The position numbers and the translations under genes are program-made. From NCBI RefSeq assembly GCF_000220175.1, contig NZ_AFPU01000001.1:248001-312000 (forward strand): a DNA stretch of 64,000 bases, in the 5' to 3' direction. Source of the DNA: Nitrosarchaeum koreense MY1. Lineage in GTDB: Archaea > Thermoproteota > Nitrososphaeria > Nitrososphaerales > Nitrosopumilaceae. The notes under the pieces were generated by a model that saw nothing but the letters and a program-made list of their open reading frames with translations, was not told the origin of the DNA and searched no databases. Positions 44,614-53,576 of the stretch are shown here, piece after piece (position 1 is the stretch's first letter; each line of letters opens with the position of its first letter).

Positions 44614-45268
44614 GTTTCTTCTTGACCTCTTCTATCTGTTTAATTGGTTTTCCCATTGTGGTTTTAATGATAATTCTTTTCATGTTCTTATCTCCGTTTG
44701 GTAATTTCTTTTCAACTGCAGCAAGTACCGCATGTGCATTGATTGCCAAATCTGCATCACTCATTGTTTCATCACCAATTTTACATGACATTGCCAATGT
44801 TGCTCTTGCTCTTACTTTGATTGATGCTCTGAATCTTGTTAGAAATGATTCAATTGATGCGTTAAATGGAACTGGTGTTGGCATTTTACCTCTTGGACCT
44901 AATAGCTGACCCAATACTTTACCGACTACTGGCATGATTTGTGTGTCTGCCAAAAAGAAATCATATTTGTTGATAAATTTTCTAGATGCTCTTTTGTTTG
45001 CTGCAAATCTATCTAGTTCATCAGAACCTACAACTGCATCAGCTTTTGCCGCTTTTGCTTTTTGACCCATATCTCCTGTTGCCATAATGCAAACAGTTGA
45101 TGGGGAGCTTGTCTTTGGTAGTTGAACTACTTCGTTTAATGCAAAGCCCTTTTTGACATCAATATCTTTGAATACTAGAATCATCTCGACAGACTGTGTA
45201 AACTTACGTTGCTTACTGCCTGTCTTGGCCTCTTTGATCATGTCTGCAAGCTTTGCCTCGGTAATCAT
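44606..45268 (-). CDS. rpl1: Ribosomal protein L1 (uL1)
   Basis: 220 residues, typical archaeal length. 'PVVGKVLGQLLGPRGKMPTPVPFN' (in part) is the family signature. L1 forms the L1 stalk and in archaea also represses its own operon by binding mRNA. Upstream of P0 on the minus strand, with an 8-nt overlap. A TATA box lies ~29 nt before the ATG. Confidence 0.95.
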   Translation of the reverse strand: MITEAKLADMIKEAKTGSKQRKFTQSVEMILVFKDIDVKKGFALNEVVQLPKTSSPSTVCIMATGDMGQKAKAAKADAVVGSDELDRFAANKRASRKFINKYDFFLADTQIMPVVGKVLGQLLGPRGKMPTPVPFNASIESFLTRFRASIKVRARATLAMSCKIGDETMSDADLAINAHAVLAAVEKKLPNGDKNMKRIIIKTTMGKPIKQIEEVKKKHA

Positions 45269-45293
45269 TATGAAGAATTTCCGAGATTGCCTA

Positions 45294-45302
45294 CTTAAAA
45301 TC
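45294..45302 (-). promoter_or_regulatory. TATA box for L1-L10
   Basis: Minus-strand GATTTTAAG is centred ~30 nt before the L1 ATG. Confidence 0.5.
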
Positions 45303-45393
45303 GTTTAGAGGAATGGGAATTAAGAATCTTATTTTATTTTAAAAAATTACACATTTCTATGCCAATTTTTGAAATTCAGGGACAAAAATCCTC

Positions 45394-45894
45394 ATGAACT
45401 TACATTTATTAATTCACCATCCTCCATTTTCGAATAGATTGCAGAAGTTTGATGATCTTGATATGAAACTCTTAGCAGAGTTGACAAAAGACGGTTCAAT
45501 CTCAGTTCCAGAACTATCAAAAAAATTAGGAATCAATGCATCTGTTTTGTACAGCAGAATAAAGAGACTGGTAAAAAAGAAATTAATTAAAAAATTCACA
45601 ATAGTTGTAGATGAATCTCTCTTAGGAGTCGGAGTAAAGGCATCAATTGGAGTTAACCGAGATCCAAAACTAAAAGATACTATTCACAAACAACTGATGG
45701 CTACCCCTGAGGTCACATCAATTTCTGAAGTTACTGGTAGATTTGATATTATAGTAAATGTCCAGACGAAAAATCTAGAGGTGCTTCACTCTATAGTAAT
45801 TGAGAAGCTAGGAAAAATCGATGGAATAATTAACACTGAAACTTTTGTAGAGTTACAAAAAACAGATAAAGATTTAGTTTATTCTGTGGTGTAA
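45394..45894 (+). CDS. Lrp/AsnC-family transcription regulator
   Basis: 166 residues: winged helix ('LAELTKDGSISVPELSKKLGINASVLYSRIKRLVKKKLIKKF', positions ~24-65, cited by ends) and a RAM ligand/oligomer domain ('VGVKASIGVNRDP', 'VTGRFDIIVNVQ'). Usual length with a longer N-terminus; ATG at 45394 or 45463. It sits between L11 and L1 on the opposite strand, splitting the ribosomal cluster. Targets unknown. Confidence 0.88.
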   Translation: MNLHLLIHHPPFSNRLQKFDDLDMKLLAELTKDGSISVPELSKKLGINASVLYSRIKRLVKKKLIKKFTIVVDESLLGVGVKASIGVNRDPKLKDTIHKQLMATPEVTSISEVTGRFDIIVNVQTKNLEVLHSIVIEKLGKIDGIINTETFVELQKTDKDLVYSVV

Positions 45895-45895
45895 T

Positions 45896-46378
45896 TTAGT
45901 TTAATTTTGCGTCCCACTTGCCAGCGTTAATCTCTGCTGTGATTTCTTTTGGAGTCTTTCCTTCCACTTTGATTCCAAGTGATGAGCAAGTTCCAATAAT
46001 TGTTTTAGCTACAGATTTTAGTGAAGTTGCATATGATTTCTCTAGTTTTGTTTTTGCAACTTTTACTACAGAATCAATGGTAATGTCTCCTACCCAAGCT
46101 GTTCCTGCAGTGCCGGTTCCTTTCTGAACTCCGGCCTCTTTTAGCAATAATGCAGCAGCTGATGGAATTCCAATTTCGATCTCCCACTTTTTAGTATCTG
46201 GAAATACTGAAACTGTTACTGGAACTTTCATTCCCTCAAAATCTTTTGTTTTATCGTTAATTGCCTTGATAATCTCCATGATGTTTACGCCCAATGGACC
46301 CAAAGCTGGACCTAGTGGCGGACCTGCAGATGCAGCTCCTCCTGTTACAAGTGAAGATATTTTTTGTGCGTCTACCAT
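45896..46378 (-). CDS. rpl11: Ribosomal protein L11 (uL11)
   Basis: 160 residues. N-terminal 'SAGPPLGPALGPLGVNIM' is the L11 signature, then 'KVPVTVSVFPDTKKWEIEIGIPSAAALLLKEAG' (positions ~51-83, by ends) and the GTPase-centre RNA-binding domain. Downstream of spt5 by 34 nt on the same strand; a TATA-like AAAATTTAAT at 46397-46406 suggests it also has its own start. Confidence 0.95.
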   Translation of the reverse strand: MVDAQKISSLVTGGAASAGPPLGPALGPLGVNIMEIIKAINDKTKDFEGMKVPVTVSVFPDTKKWEIEIGIPSAAALLLKEAGVQKGTGTAGTAWVGDITIDSVVKVAKTKLEKSYATSLKSVAKTIIGTCSSLGIKVEGKTPKEITAEINAGKWDAKLN

Positions 46379-46396
46379 GTTTATCAGCTTATTATG

Positions 46397-46406
46397 AAAA
46401 ATTTAA
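46397..46406 (-). promoter_or_regulatory. TATA box for L11
   Basis: Minus-strand ATTAAATTTT centred ~24 nt before the L11 ATG. Confidence 0.45.
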
Positions 46407-46412
46407 TCCTTC

Positions 46413-46871
46413 CTAAGACTCACTAGATAGTTTTAGGTAGTTGGCGTCGACAGTTACTGGCAATTGATATGATGCATCAAGTAAGACTACTGTTGCTTCT
46501 TCTTTGTCTACATCAATTCTTGTGATCGTGGCTTTCATTCCTTTGAATGGACCGCCAGTGATCTCAACTATGTTATCTACTGTTAATTGTGAAACTGTGG
46601 ATTTCTTCACCAGATACCCTTCTATATCTTTGAATTCTAATTCTCCTCTTAGTTGACCGCGAATATGTCTGATTCCTTCAACTGCCATGTATGCATCACT
46701 TGGGTTAATTGCTTCAATGACAACGTATCCCTTTAGATTATCAACTAGTAATACGGATTGAATATTCATTTTATTGTTACTTGCTTTAGCTTCAAGTAAT
46801 CTCATTACCACTTTCTCTTGACCTCCAGTGGTTCTTATTGCAAAAAGGTGTGATTTTACTTCTTCAGACAT
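46413..46871 (-). CDS. spt5: Transcription elongation factor Spt5 (archaeal NusG)
   Basis: 152 residues from the ATG at 46871 (MSEEVK...): NGN domain ('FAIRTTGGQEKVVMRLLEAKA', in part) and a C-terminal KOW domain ('DNIVEITGGPFKGMKATI'). It binds the polymerase clamp with Spt4 and couples transcription to translation. A longer TTG form starting inside secE is less likely because ATG at 46871 is one base after the secE stop. Confidence 0.93.
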   Translation of the reverse strand: MSEEVKSHLFAIRTTGGQEKVVMRLLEAKASNNKMNIQSVLLVDNLKGYVVIEAINPSDAYMAVEGIRHIRGQLRGELEFKDIEGYLVKKSTVSQLTVDNIVEITGGPFKGMKATITRIDVDKEEATVVLLDASYQLPVTVDANYLKLSSES

Positions 46872-46872
46872 T

Positions 46873-47046
46873 TTACCTACCAAACGTAATTACCGAAAAG
46901 ACAAACTGTATTGTAAATCCAATGGCACCTACTCCTCCAATTCCCAATAATACTAATCTGAGATGCTGTTGATACTCATCTTTGTCTGGCTTTTTTGCCA
47001 TCTTCATAGTATTTGCCATGTTTTTCAAAGTCTGCTTCGGGTTCAT
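46873..47046 (-). CDS. secE: SecE (Sec61 gamma) preprotein translocase subunit
   Basis: 57 residues from the minus-strand ATG at 47046: a charged N-terminus with MKMAKKPDKDEYQQHLR and one membrane helix (about 31-53, LVLLGIGGVGAIGF...), ending TFGR. Length, position directly before spt5 (secE-nusG order is nearly universal) and the single C-terminal helix identify it. It is easily missed because of its size. Forms the Sec channel with SecY (58465). Confidence 0.9.
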   Translation of the reverse strand: MNPKQTLKNMANTMKMAKKPDKDEYQQHLRLVLLGIGGVGAIGFTIQFVFSVITFGR

Positions 47047-47052
47047 TGCCTG

Positions 47053-47062
47053 AAATTAATAA
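47053..47062 (+). promoter_or_regulatory. TATA box for dtdA
   Basis: AAATTAATAA is centred ~28 nt before the ATG at 47086. Confidence 0.45.
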
Positions 47063-47068
47063 GGTGTC

Positions 47069-47077
47069 CTTATATCT
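47069..47077 (-). promoter_or_regulatory. TATA box for secE-spt5
   Basis: Minus-strand AGATATAAG is centred ~27 nt before the secE ATG. It interlocks with the dtdA box, so the two divergent promoters share ~40 bp. Confidence 0.5.
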
Positions 47078-47085
47078 CTTATCTC

Positions 47086-47862
47086 ATGGAGCTGCTAGTA
47101 GCTTATCGCGATGACCCTGCTGGATACAATATGGCAAATTTTCTTTCTCAAGAAATGAAAAAAGAAGGTGATATCTATCATGGAAAATACTATGATTTAC
47201 TGATAATTCCAACTCCTGCAATTTCAGCTGATTGGCTAGAAGAAAAATATGATTATGATGGATTTATTTTTCTATCAAAACACGCTGCAGAATCTGGAGC
47301 ATTGGCACTTACCTGTCACAGTACTGGAAATTTCTCAGAAGCCAAGTTTGGTGGAAATGATAAACAGATTGCAGTACCACATCCATTTATCCAAAAAACA
47401 TATCTTCAAACTTTATGGAAAAACAGATCCGTTTTTTCTGATTTTCAAATTACTATAGAGGCAACTCATCATGGACCGACCGCATTATCAAAACCTACAA
47501 TATTCATTGAAATTGGAACCACTGAAAAGCAGTGGACTGATGTAACGCTATGCAATTCAGTAGCTACACTAGTTCATCAAGTGATGAGTGGTCACATCAA
47601 AGCATCACCCACTGCTATATGCTTTGGAGGAACTCATTATCCCGATAAATTTACAAATGAATTACTTGAAGGCAAATACTCCCTTGGAACTGTTGTGCCA
47701 AAACATGCCTTAGATAATATTGATGAGAATCTGTTTTCTGAAATTTTATCAAAAAATAAAATGGCAACAACTGCTTTGCTTGATTGGGGAGGAATGGGTC
47801 CAAACAAACAAAAAATTCTTGAACTCCTAAAGACAACCAATCTTGAGGTAATTAGATTATGA
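47086..47862 (+). CDS. dtdA: D-aminoacyl-tRNA deacylase, archaeal DtdA (GEK1-like)
   Basis: 258 residues from the ATG at 47086 (MELLVAYRDDPAGYNMA). Signature segments: 'FLSKHAAESGALALTCHSTGN', 'TIEATHHGPT', 'IEIGTTEKQW', 'ICFGGTHYPDKF' and 'DWGGMG'; the H/C residues hold the zinc. It removes D-amino acids from tRNA. A longer upstream in-frame start overlaps secE and is rejected on TATA spacing. Ends 4 nt inside the ogt start. Confidence 0.93.
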   Translation: MELLVAYRDDPAGYNMANFLSQEMKKEGDIYHGKYYDLLIIPTPAISADWLEEKYDYDGFIFLSKHAAESGALALTCHSTGNFSEAKFGGNDKQIAVPHPFIQKTYLQTLWKNRSVFSDFQITIEATHHGPTALSKPTIFIEIGTTEKQWTDVTLCNSVATLVHQVMSGHIKASPTAICFGGTHYPDKFTNELLEGKYSLGTVVPKHALDNIDENLFSEILSKNKMATTALLDWGGMGPNKQKILELLKTTNLEVIRL

Positions 47863-48158
47863 GTCTTGATAAAAAAATTTACAAAAAATTACTTGAAGTA
47901 CCAAAGGGAAAAATTACCACCTATGGAGAACTTGCAAAAGCAGTTGGTTTAAAAAATGGACAACGAGCAGTTGGAAAAATTATGAACAAGAATCCATATC
48001 CTGTGATCATTCCATGTCACAGAGTTATCAAATCCGATGGAAAGATTGGTGGATATGCATACGGTGAAGAAATAAAATCAAATATGTTATCAAAAGAGGG
48101 AATAAAGATTCAAAATGGAAAGATTTTGGATTTGGAAAATTCTATTTATCGATTCTAG
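47859..48158 (+). CDS. ogt: O6-alkylguanine-DNA alkyltransferase (short form)
   Basis: 99 residues: the DNA-binding/active domain only ('VPKGKITTYGELAKAVG', 'ARAVGKIMNKNP' region) with the acceptor C53 in PCHRVI, so it should be a true methyltransferase and not an alkyltransferase-like protein that has lost Cys. Full-length MGMTs are ~150-180 residues, so the N-terminal domain is missing. Overlaps dtdA by 4 nt. Confidence 0.88.
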   Translation: MSLDKKIYKKLLEVPKGKITTYGELAKAVGLKNGQRAVGKIMNKNPYPVIIPCHRVIKSDGKIGGYAYGEEIKSNMLSKEGIKIQNGKILDLENSIYRF

Positions 48159-48607
48159 CTTCTTTTTGCTATAATCTCTTCCATCAATAATCTAAGGTGT
48201 GCTTTGTTTCTTACAGTGTTTCCGCCTACCTTTTTGTATAATGCCCAAAATTCAGGATTTGTCAAGTCCTTTCTGTCTTTGGCAATCTTTAGTAATCTTC
48301 TAAGTGAGCGAACCTTTGCAACGTAGACGTCCTTCTTTCCTACTCTTGCACCCTTTCTACCTTTTTTGGAGCCTTGTGTTGTTCCTCTTTTGTGTTTTTG
48401 TGCTTTCTTCATTTGTGATCTGCCCTTTGAGGTTCCAACAATTGGTTTAATGGTAATTTTCTTTGCAGTGATTAAACTTCGAATGTTTTGTCTAGTAATT
48501 GCATCAGCTACATCATCTAGATGATCAGCGTCTAATCTAACTCTGTTAACTCCGACTCCTGTAACTCGTGCTACGAGTCTTTTTTTAGCTTTAAGATTTA
48601 CTACCAA
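48155..48607 (-). CDS. rpl19e: Ribosomal protein L19e (eL19)
   Basis: 150 residues, a long basic helical protein with 'NLKAKKRLVARVTGVG' and 'GSKKGRKGARVGKKDVYVAKVRSLRRLL' (in part), found in archaea and eukaryotes. TTG start at 48607 overlapping the L32e gene by 17 nt. Minus-strand pair L32e-L19e, normally followed by L18 and S5, which here are ~7.7 kb away. Confidence 0.93.
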   Translation of the reverse strand: MVVNLKAKKRLVARVTGVGVNRVRLDADHLDDVADAITRQNIRSLITAKKITIKPIVGTSKGRSQMKKAQKHKRGTTQGSKKGRKGARVGKKDVYVAKVRSLRRLLKIAKDRKDLTNPEFWALYKKVGGNTVRNKAHLRLLMEEIIAKRS

Positions 48608-48998
48608 CAGTTCTCACTCTTGCATTAAATATTTTGAACTTGCTTTCAAGTGCTTTTACTAGAATTTCTTTTCTCTTTTTAGTACCTACACCATGTCCAA
48701 ATCTTATTCCGTCTGTTTTTGGATTAAGATTTTCCAAATCACTTAATTTGTAAACTAAATTATCTGTATATCCTGATGGATGTAATCCTTTAGCAATTTT
48801 TGGTCCACCATATCCGACTTTGACAAGTCCTGGACGACCTCTGCCACCTTTTAATTTTCTTTGATGATGATCAACTCCTTTTGGTTTTCTCCAATTGGTT
48901 TGTAATCTAACATAACGCCAGCTCTCTGGTCTGACAAAATCTGGATTGTGCCCTTTGATCTCTTCTCGTTTTGCTAGCTTCTCTTTATTGATCGGCAT
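48591..48998 (-). CDS. rpl32e: Ribosomal protein L32e (eL32)
   Basis: 135 residues from the ATG at 48998 (MPINKEKLAKREEIKGHNPDFVRPE, in part). 'WRKPKGVDHHQRKLKGGRGRPGLVKVGYGGPK' (in part) is the family core. A longer frame from 49109 is rejected: the TATA box at ~49022 fits leaderless initiation at 48998. Confidence 0.93.
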   Translation of the reverse strand: MPINKEKLAKREEIKGHNPDFVRPESWRYVRLQTNWRKPKGVDHHQRKLKGGRGRPGLVKVGYGGPKIAKGLHPSGYTDNLVYKLSDLENLNPKTDGIRFGHGVGTKKRKEILVKALESKFKIFNARVRTVGSKS

Positions 48999-49014
48999 TA
49001 GATTGACTCTTGAA

Positions 49015-49028
49015 ATTTTAAATAAATA
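49015..49028 (-). promoter_or_regulatory. TATA box for L32e-L19e
   Basis: Minus-strand TATTTATTTAAAAT, ~24 nt before the L32e ATG, settles its start. Confidence 0.55.
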
Positions 49029-49139
49029 CGTTCCTAGATTAAAAAAGATCATCTTTTGGGAAAGAGATAATAAGGAAAATTGAGTCGGATCGAAATATCT
49101 CATGATCAAGCCTGGGATTCCTATGATAATTGTTAAGGG

Positions 49140-50756
49140 GTGCTATTACCTCTGATCGAAGTAGTAAGTACTCTCAAAGTTGATAAATTCTTATCTCAAA
49201 TTCAGTCATTTGGAATTTCTCCCTCAAAGATACATCGAAATTTGAGCGTAGATGACCTAGTAAAAATCGCTGTAGAGAAAAAAGAAGGAGTAATCAATTC
49301 AACTGGTTCTCTTTCTGTCAATACTGGAAAATACACTGGACGTTCTCCAGATGATAGATTCATCGTTTATGATGATAAGACTCACAATACTGTAGATTGG
49401 GGTAAAGTAAATCACCAATTTCCATCAGGAAAGTTTGAGAAATTACTAGAGAAGATGAAATCTTTTGTAAACAACAAAGAGCTTTATGTCTTTGATGGAT
49501 TTGTAGGAGCTGACAAAGACAATCGTTTACCAATTAGAGTGATAAATGATCATGTATGGCAAAGTCTCTTTGCAAGAAATTTGTTTATTCGACCAACAAA
49601 TGAGGAGCTAGAAAACCACAATCCTGAGTTTACTATTTTGTGTATCAATAACTTTGAAGCAGTTCCAGCAGTAGATGGTACAGAGTCTAATGTTTTCATT
49701 ATTATTGATTTAACTAGAAAAATTGTCTTAATTGGTGGAACCCAATATGCTGGTGAAATGAAAAAGTCAATGTTTTCTGTAATGAATTTCCTCTTGCCTG
49801 AAAAAGGAGTTTTCCCAATGCATTGTTCTGCAAATATTGGTAAAGATGATGATACTGCATTGTTTTTTGGATTATCTGGTACTGGAAAGACAACATTGTC
49901 AGCTGATCCAAATAGAAAATTAATTGGCGATGACGAACATGGTTGGTCTGATAACGGGACATTTAATTTTGAAGGAGGATGTTATGCAAAATGTATCAAT
50001 CTAAGTCAAGAGGCAGAACCTGAAATCTGGAATGCAATTAGACCTGGTGCTGTTTTAGAAAATGTTGTACTAAATAACAATCAACCAGATTACGATGATA
50101 ATCTATTAACTGAAAATACTCGTGTTGCGTATCCGCTTGATTACATCCCAGGTGCAGTTATTCCAAGTGTAGGCGGTCATCCAAAAGTAATTGTATTTTT
50201 AACAGCTGATGCATTAGGTGTTTTACCACCAATTTCCAGACTGACAAAAGAGGGTGCAATGTATCACTTTATGTCAGGTTACACAAGTAAGTTGGCAGGA
50301 ACAGAGCGAGGAATTAAGGAGCCAAAATCCGTATTTTCTGAATGCTTTGGAGCCCCATTCATGCCTAGACCAGCTGCAGTATATGCTAAGGTATTAGGTG
50401 AAAAAATTACAAAACACAATACTGTCGTTTACCTAGTAAATACCGGATGGTCTGGTGGCCCATATGGTGTAGGTAAAAGAATTAAGATAAAATACAGTCG
50501 AGCAATGGTTACTGCGGCAATTAATGGCTCATTAAATATTGTAAAATACAAACATGATGATTTGTTTAATCTAGATATTCCAACCGAAGTACCAGATGTT
50601 CCTTCAGATATTTTGGATCCAAAAAATACTTGGACTGATAAAGACTCTTACAATCTTTCTGCTAAAAAATTAGCTCAAATGTTTGTTGAGAACTTTAAAA
50701 AGTTCCAAAATGTTGCACCTGAAATTATTTCAGCAGGTCCTGTGTATCACGCTTAG
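49140..50756 (+). CDS. pckA: Phosphoenolpyruvate carboxykinase (ATP)
   Basis: 538 residues. P-loop GLSGTGKTT, kinase 1a/2 motifs '[24 protein letters not shown]' (in part), 'SFGAPF'-like [10 protein letters not shown], and '[17 protein letters not shown]' are diagnostic. Converts oxaloacetate to PEP in gluconeogenesis, linking to malate dehydrogenase at 8589. GTG start; a later start cannot be excluded. Its 3' end overlaps the convergent subtilisin gene by 32 nt. Confidence 0.95.
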   Translation: MLLPLIEVVSTLKVDKFLSQIQSFGISPSKIHRNLSVDDLVKIAVEKKEGVINSTGSLSVNTGKYTGRSPDDRFIVYDDKTHNTVDWGKVNHQFPSGKFEKLLEKMKSFVNNKELYVFDGFVGADKDNRLPIRVINDHVWQSLFARNLFIRPTNEELENHNPEFTILCINNFEAVPAVDGTESNVFIIIDLTRKIVLIGGTQYAGEMKKSMFSVMNFLLPEKGVFPMHCSANIGKDDDTALFFGLSGTGKTTLSADPNRKLIGDDEHGWSDNGTFNFEGGCYAKCINLSQEAEPEIWNAIRPGAVLENVVLNNNQPDYDDNLLTENTRVAYPLDYIPGAVIPSVGGHPKVIVFLTADALGVLPPISRLTKEGAMYHFMSGYTSKLAGTERGIKEPKSVFSECFGAPFMPRPAAVYAKVLGEKITKHNTVVYLVNTGWSGGPYGVGKRIKIKYSRAMVTAAINGSLNIVKYKHDDLFNLDIPTEVPDVPSDILDPKNTWTDKDSYNLSAKKLAQMFVENFKKFQNVAPEIISAGPVYHA

Positions 50757-52773
50757 CTGATTTTATTTTTACAGCTCCAACAATTCCTATTATTGCTATA
50801 ATTCCCACAACTATCGCTACCTGTCTCTGTGGAATGTCAAGAATTTCAAAATCCTCTTGAGTCTCATCAATTGAATTTGCAATGATGGTGTTGTATGCAT
50901 CAAGTGTTTGGTCATTTGATTTTATTTTTGCTTCAATCCAATATTCTCCGTTTTGATTTATTCTCATTTTTGCATCCTTATTTGGTGTAGCAGTGATTAC
51001 ATCTGTTACCTCGGTATTACTTTTTGTCACTGAAATCTTTGCAAAATTCCAATCTGGATCATTAATTGTAAAAAACAATGAGTTATCATTTTGAATCACA
51101 CCAATTGAAGCTTTAGTATAGTGAATTTGTATTGGAACTGTGTATTTTATTTTATCATGATTTATGAAAATTTTTTCTTGAAATGTTCCATAATTTTCCC
51201 CTGAAATTTTAATTTTAACTGTTAAATTATTTTCTTGCAAAGAGTCTTCAACTTGAATAAATTCAGGACCCTCAAATGTTACATCAAGATTATCCAAAGT
51301 TCCATTAAGCAGTTTTAATTTTAATTCCTTTTCTGCCATTTTGTTATCTGATGATAAATTAACTACAAAATTTGGCGGGGTGATGATTAGCTTGGCATCA
51401 AATGCCTTTCCAAGATTTAGCCTGCCTGAACCAGTATCACTTAATGAGAATTCTGAACCATATGCGTCAGATACCATCTCTGAAGTGGTCATGAGAAGTG
51501 ATTTTATCTCATCATTTGTCATGGTAGGATACTTTTCTAATAGTAGCGCAACTGAGCCACTCACATGTGGGGCTGCAAAGCTAGTCCCACTAGTAAAATT
51601 GTACCCGCCGTTTGTCTGAGTTGTATTGATGTATGCACCTGGTGCTACCAAGTCAGGTTTTATGTAAAATGGTGAAACAGGACCCCTTGAGCTAAAATGT
51701 GCGACAAAGTCTGGGTTGTAAAACACATGTAGACTAGCTTTACTTTCACCAAGTTCTTTAATTTCAAGTCCTTCTTTTCTATCAATTGATACAACAGGAA
51801 TTTGTGGCTTGTAGTTTGGCTCTATGAATTCATGAATTAATTGACCAAGAAAAATTCCAGGTTGGTTGTTGTAAACGATCATTGCCTTTGCACCAGCATT
51901 TACTGCATTTTTTTCTTTAATTGAAAAATACAACATCTCACCTTCTACATCACTTCCTCTTTCTACAAGTAATATTGCATTAGTTGCATTGATCTTTTTT
52001 AGTTCTGCTTCTTTTCCATACCCTCCAAAAACAATTTTTCCAATAATTGGCTCATCAAGTTTTGCAGATCCTGTCATTGGAATTACGGTGTATGGTTTTT
52101 CATTTACCTCAAGTGTTGCAATAAGACTAGATGTCAAGTTGTTATATGTTGCGCCAACTGTAATGGAGCCAGGATTTTTTCCTGGACTGCCAATTGTTTG
52201 AGGGATTGGTCCATCGTTTCCTGCTGCTGTAATTACAATAATCCCTTTTTGCAGTGCATTATTAACGGCTTTATCAATATTGGAGTTTGTCTTGTTTACA
52301 CCAAGACTGATGTTGATAATGTCCGCATTATCTTCAATTGATTTATTGATTGCCTTGATTATCAAATCAGATGATACTCCTTCACCGTTTTCTGAAACTT
52401 TGTAAGCTAGGATTTTTGAATTAGGGGCAACTCCTTTTAGAATTCCATTTGCTGCAATTACTCCTGCAACTTGAGTGCCGTGACCGTTAGTGTCAAGTGG
52501 TGGTTCACCTTCATTTATGAAATTATATCCGCCGACGACTTTACCATCTGGTCCAAAACCAAAAAGATCTGGATGATTATAATCAACTCCAGTATCGATT
52601 ACTGCGATTTTAATTCCTGTTCCGTCAAATCCTTCCATTCTTGGAATATCACCTCCAATAAATGGAACACTTTGTTCAATGTATGTGTGGAAATTATCAT
52701 TAGGTAGTAATTGAAAAATAATTAAAGATGAAAAAACAACCACGATACTTGTAAAAACTACCCAAAGCTTCAT
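50725..52773 (-). CDS. Membrane-anchored subtilisin-like serine protease (S8)
   Basis: 682 residues. N-terminal signal/anchor helix (4-22), catalytic Asp60 ([14 protein letters not shown]), His98 (NGHGTQVAG), oxyanion Asn186 (AAGNDG) and Ser398 ([11 protein letters not shown]), with a PA-domain insert (~240-350). A long beta-rich region follows, then a C-terminal membrane helix (~657-673) and a basic tail. Extracellular, probably for protein turnover or processing of surface proteins, which are abundant here. No recognisable propeptide. Confidence 0.93.
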   Translation of the reverse strand: MKLWVVFTSIVVVFSSLIIFQLLPNDNFHTYIEQSVPFIGGDIPRMEGFDGTGIKIAVIDTGVDYNHPDLFGFGPDGKVVGGYNFINEGEPPLDTNGHGTQVAGVIAANGILKGVAPNSKILAYKVSENGEGVSSDLIIKAINKSIEDNADIINISLGVNKTNSNIDKAVNNALQKGIIVITAAGNDGPIPQTIGSPGKNPGSITVGATYNNLTSSLIATLEVNEKPYTVIPMTGSAKLDEPIIGKIVFGGYGKEAELKKINATNAILLVERGSDVEGEMLYFSIKEKNAVNAGAKAMIVYNNQPGIFLGQLIHEFIEPNYKPQIPVVSIDRKEGLEIKELGESKASLHVFYNPDFVAHFSSRGPVSPFYIKPDLVAPGAYINTTQTNGGYNFTSGTSFAAPHVSGSVALLLEKYPTMTNDEIKSLLMTTSEMVSDAYGSEFSLSDTGSGRLNLGKAFDAKLIITPPNFVVNLSSDNKMAEKELKLKLLNGTLDNLDVTFEGPEFIQVEDSLQENNLTVKIKISGENYGTFQEKIFINHDKIKYTVPIQIHYTKASIGVIQNDNSLFFTINDPDWNFAKISVTKSNTEVTDVITATPNKDAKMRINQNGEYWIEAKIKSNDQTLDAYNTIIANSIDETQEDFEILDIPQRQVAIVVGIIAIIGIVGAVKIKSAKRDTQDLLK

Positions 52774-52820
52774 AATTTTACGATATTTTTAGCAAGTAAA
52801 AACCAATTGTCTACTAAAGC

Positions 52821-52837
52821 AATAAATTGAATAAATA
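52821..52837 (+). promoter_or_regulatory. TATA region for superoxide dismutase
   Basis: AATAAATTGAATAAATA lies ~22 nt before the ATG at 52851, matching leaderless initiation at that codon. Confidence 0.5.
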
Positions 52838-52850
52838 TTGCATAACTTTT

Positions 52851-53471
52851 ATGGGAAAATACACACTTCCACAAATACCATATGCTTATGATGCATTAGA
52901 ACCTCATATTGACGCAAAAACAATGGAGATTCATCATACAAAACATCACCAAGCATACACCGACAAATTAAATGCTGCACTAGAAAGTTGTCCAGCTGAT
53001 GTACAAAGTAAAGATATCTTAGACATCTTGTCTAACATCAACCAAGTACCAGAAGCACAACGTAGTGCCGTTAATTTCAATGGTGGTGGTTATGATAACC
53101 ACAAGCTATTTTGGAACAACATGAAACCAAAAGGAGGCGGTGAACCAGGAGGAGCAATTGCGGATGCAATCAATAATTCTTTTGGAAACTTTGCAGCCTT
53201 TAAGGAGAAATTCTCATCCACTACTGCAGTAATTCAAGGAAGTGGTTGGGGATGGTTAGTATACAATCCTTCAACAAAGAAGGTTGAGTACAAATCTATG
53301 CCAAACCAAACTAGTCCAAGAACAGAAGGATTAGTTCCATTATTGGGCTGTGATGTTTGGGAACATGCATACTATCTGAAATATCAAAACAAACGACCAG
53401 ATTACATTTCATCATGGTGGAATGTAGTTAATTGGGATGAAGTAGAAAGCAGATACTCCAAAGTAAAATAA
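52851..53471 (+). CDS. sod: Superoxide dismutase, Fe/Mn type
   Basis: 206 residues from ATG 52851 (MGKYTLPQIPYAYDALEPH, in part). Metal ligands: His in EIHHTKHHQAY, His in the N-terminal domain, and D/H in 'GCDVWEHAYYLKYQNKRPDY' (in part). It detoxifies superoxide from aerobic respiration. An 8-codon longer frame from 52827 is possible but lacks support. Iron versus manganese cannot be settled by sequence alone. Confidence 0.95.
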   Translation: MGKYTLPQIPYAYDALEPHIDAKTMEIHHTKHHQAYTDKLNAALESCPADVQSKDILDILSNINQVPEAQRSAVNFNGGGYDNHKLFWNNMKPKGGGEPGGAIADAINNSFGNFAAFKEKFSSTTAVIQGSGWGWLVYNPSTKKVEYKSMPNQTSPRTEGLVPLLGCDVWEHAYYLKYQNKRPDYISSWWNVVNWDEVESRYSKVK

Positions 53472-53543
53472 AGTTCTATCTTTATTTTTTTTATTATCAT
53501 CATTTTTAATCTGATTTATTTTTCAGAGTAATTTCCATGAATG

Positions 53544-53552
53544 AATTTATAA
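53544..53552 (+). promoter_or_regulatory. TATA box for pfdA-ftsY-argF
   Basis: AATTTATAA is centred ~29 nt before the pfdA ATG. Confidence 0.55.
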
Positions 53553-53576
53553 CCATCTCAGGATTGTTTGTTGTAA

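Noticed and set aside
46963-47085. N-terminal extension of DtdA from an upstream in-frame start
   Set aside because: It lies over secE on the other strand, is not part of the DtdA family and would start before the TATA box that fits ATG 47086.
49015-49109. 37-residue N-terminal extension of L32e
   Set aside because: Hydrophobic, not typical of L32e, and located upstream of the TATA box that fits ATG 48998.
50720-52780. Possible frameshift in the subtilisin gene because of its size and 3' overlap
   Set aside because: All catalytic residues and both membrane helices are in one unbroken frame.
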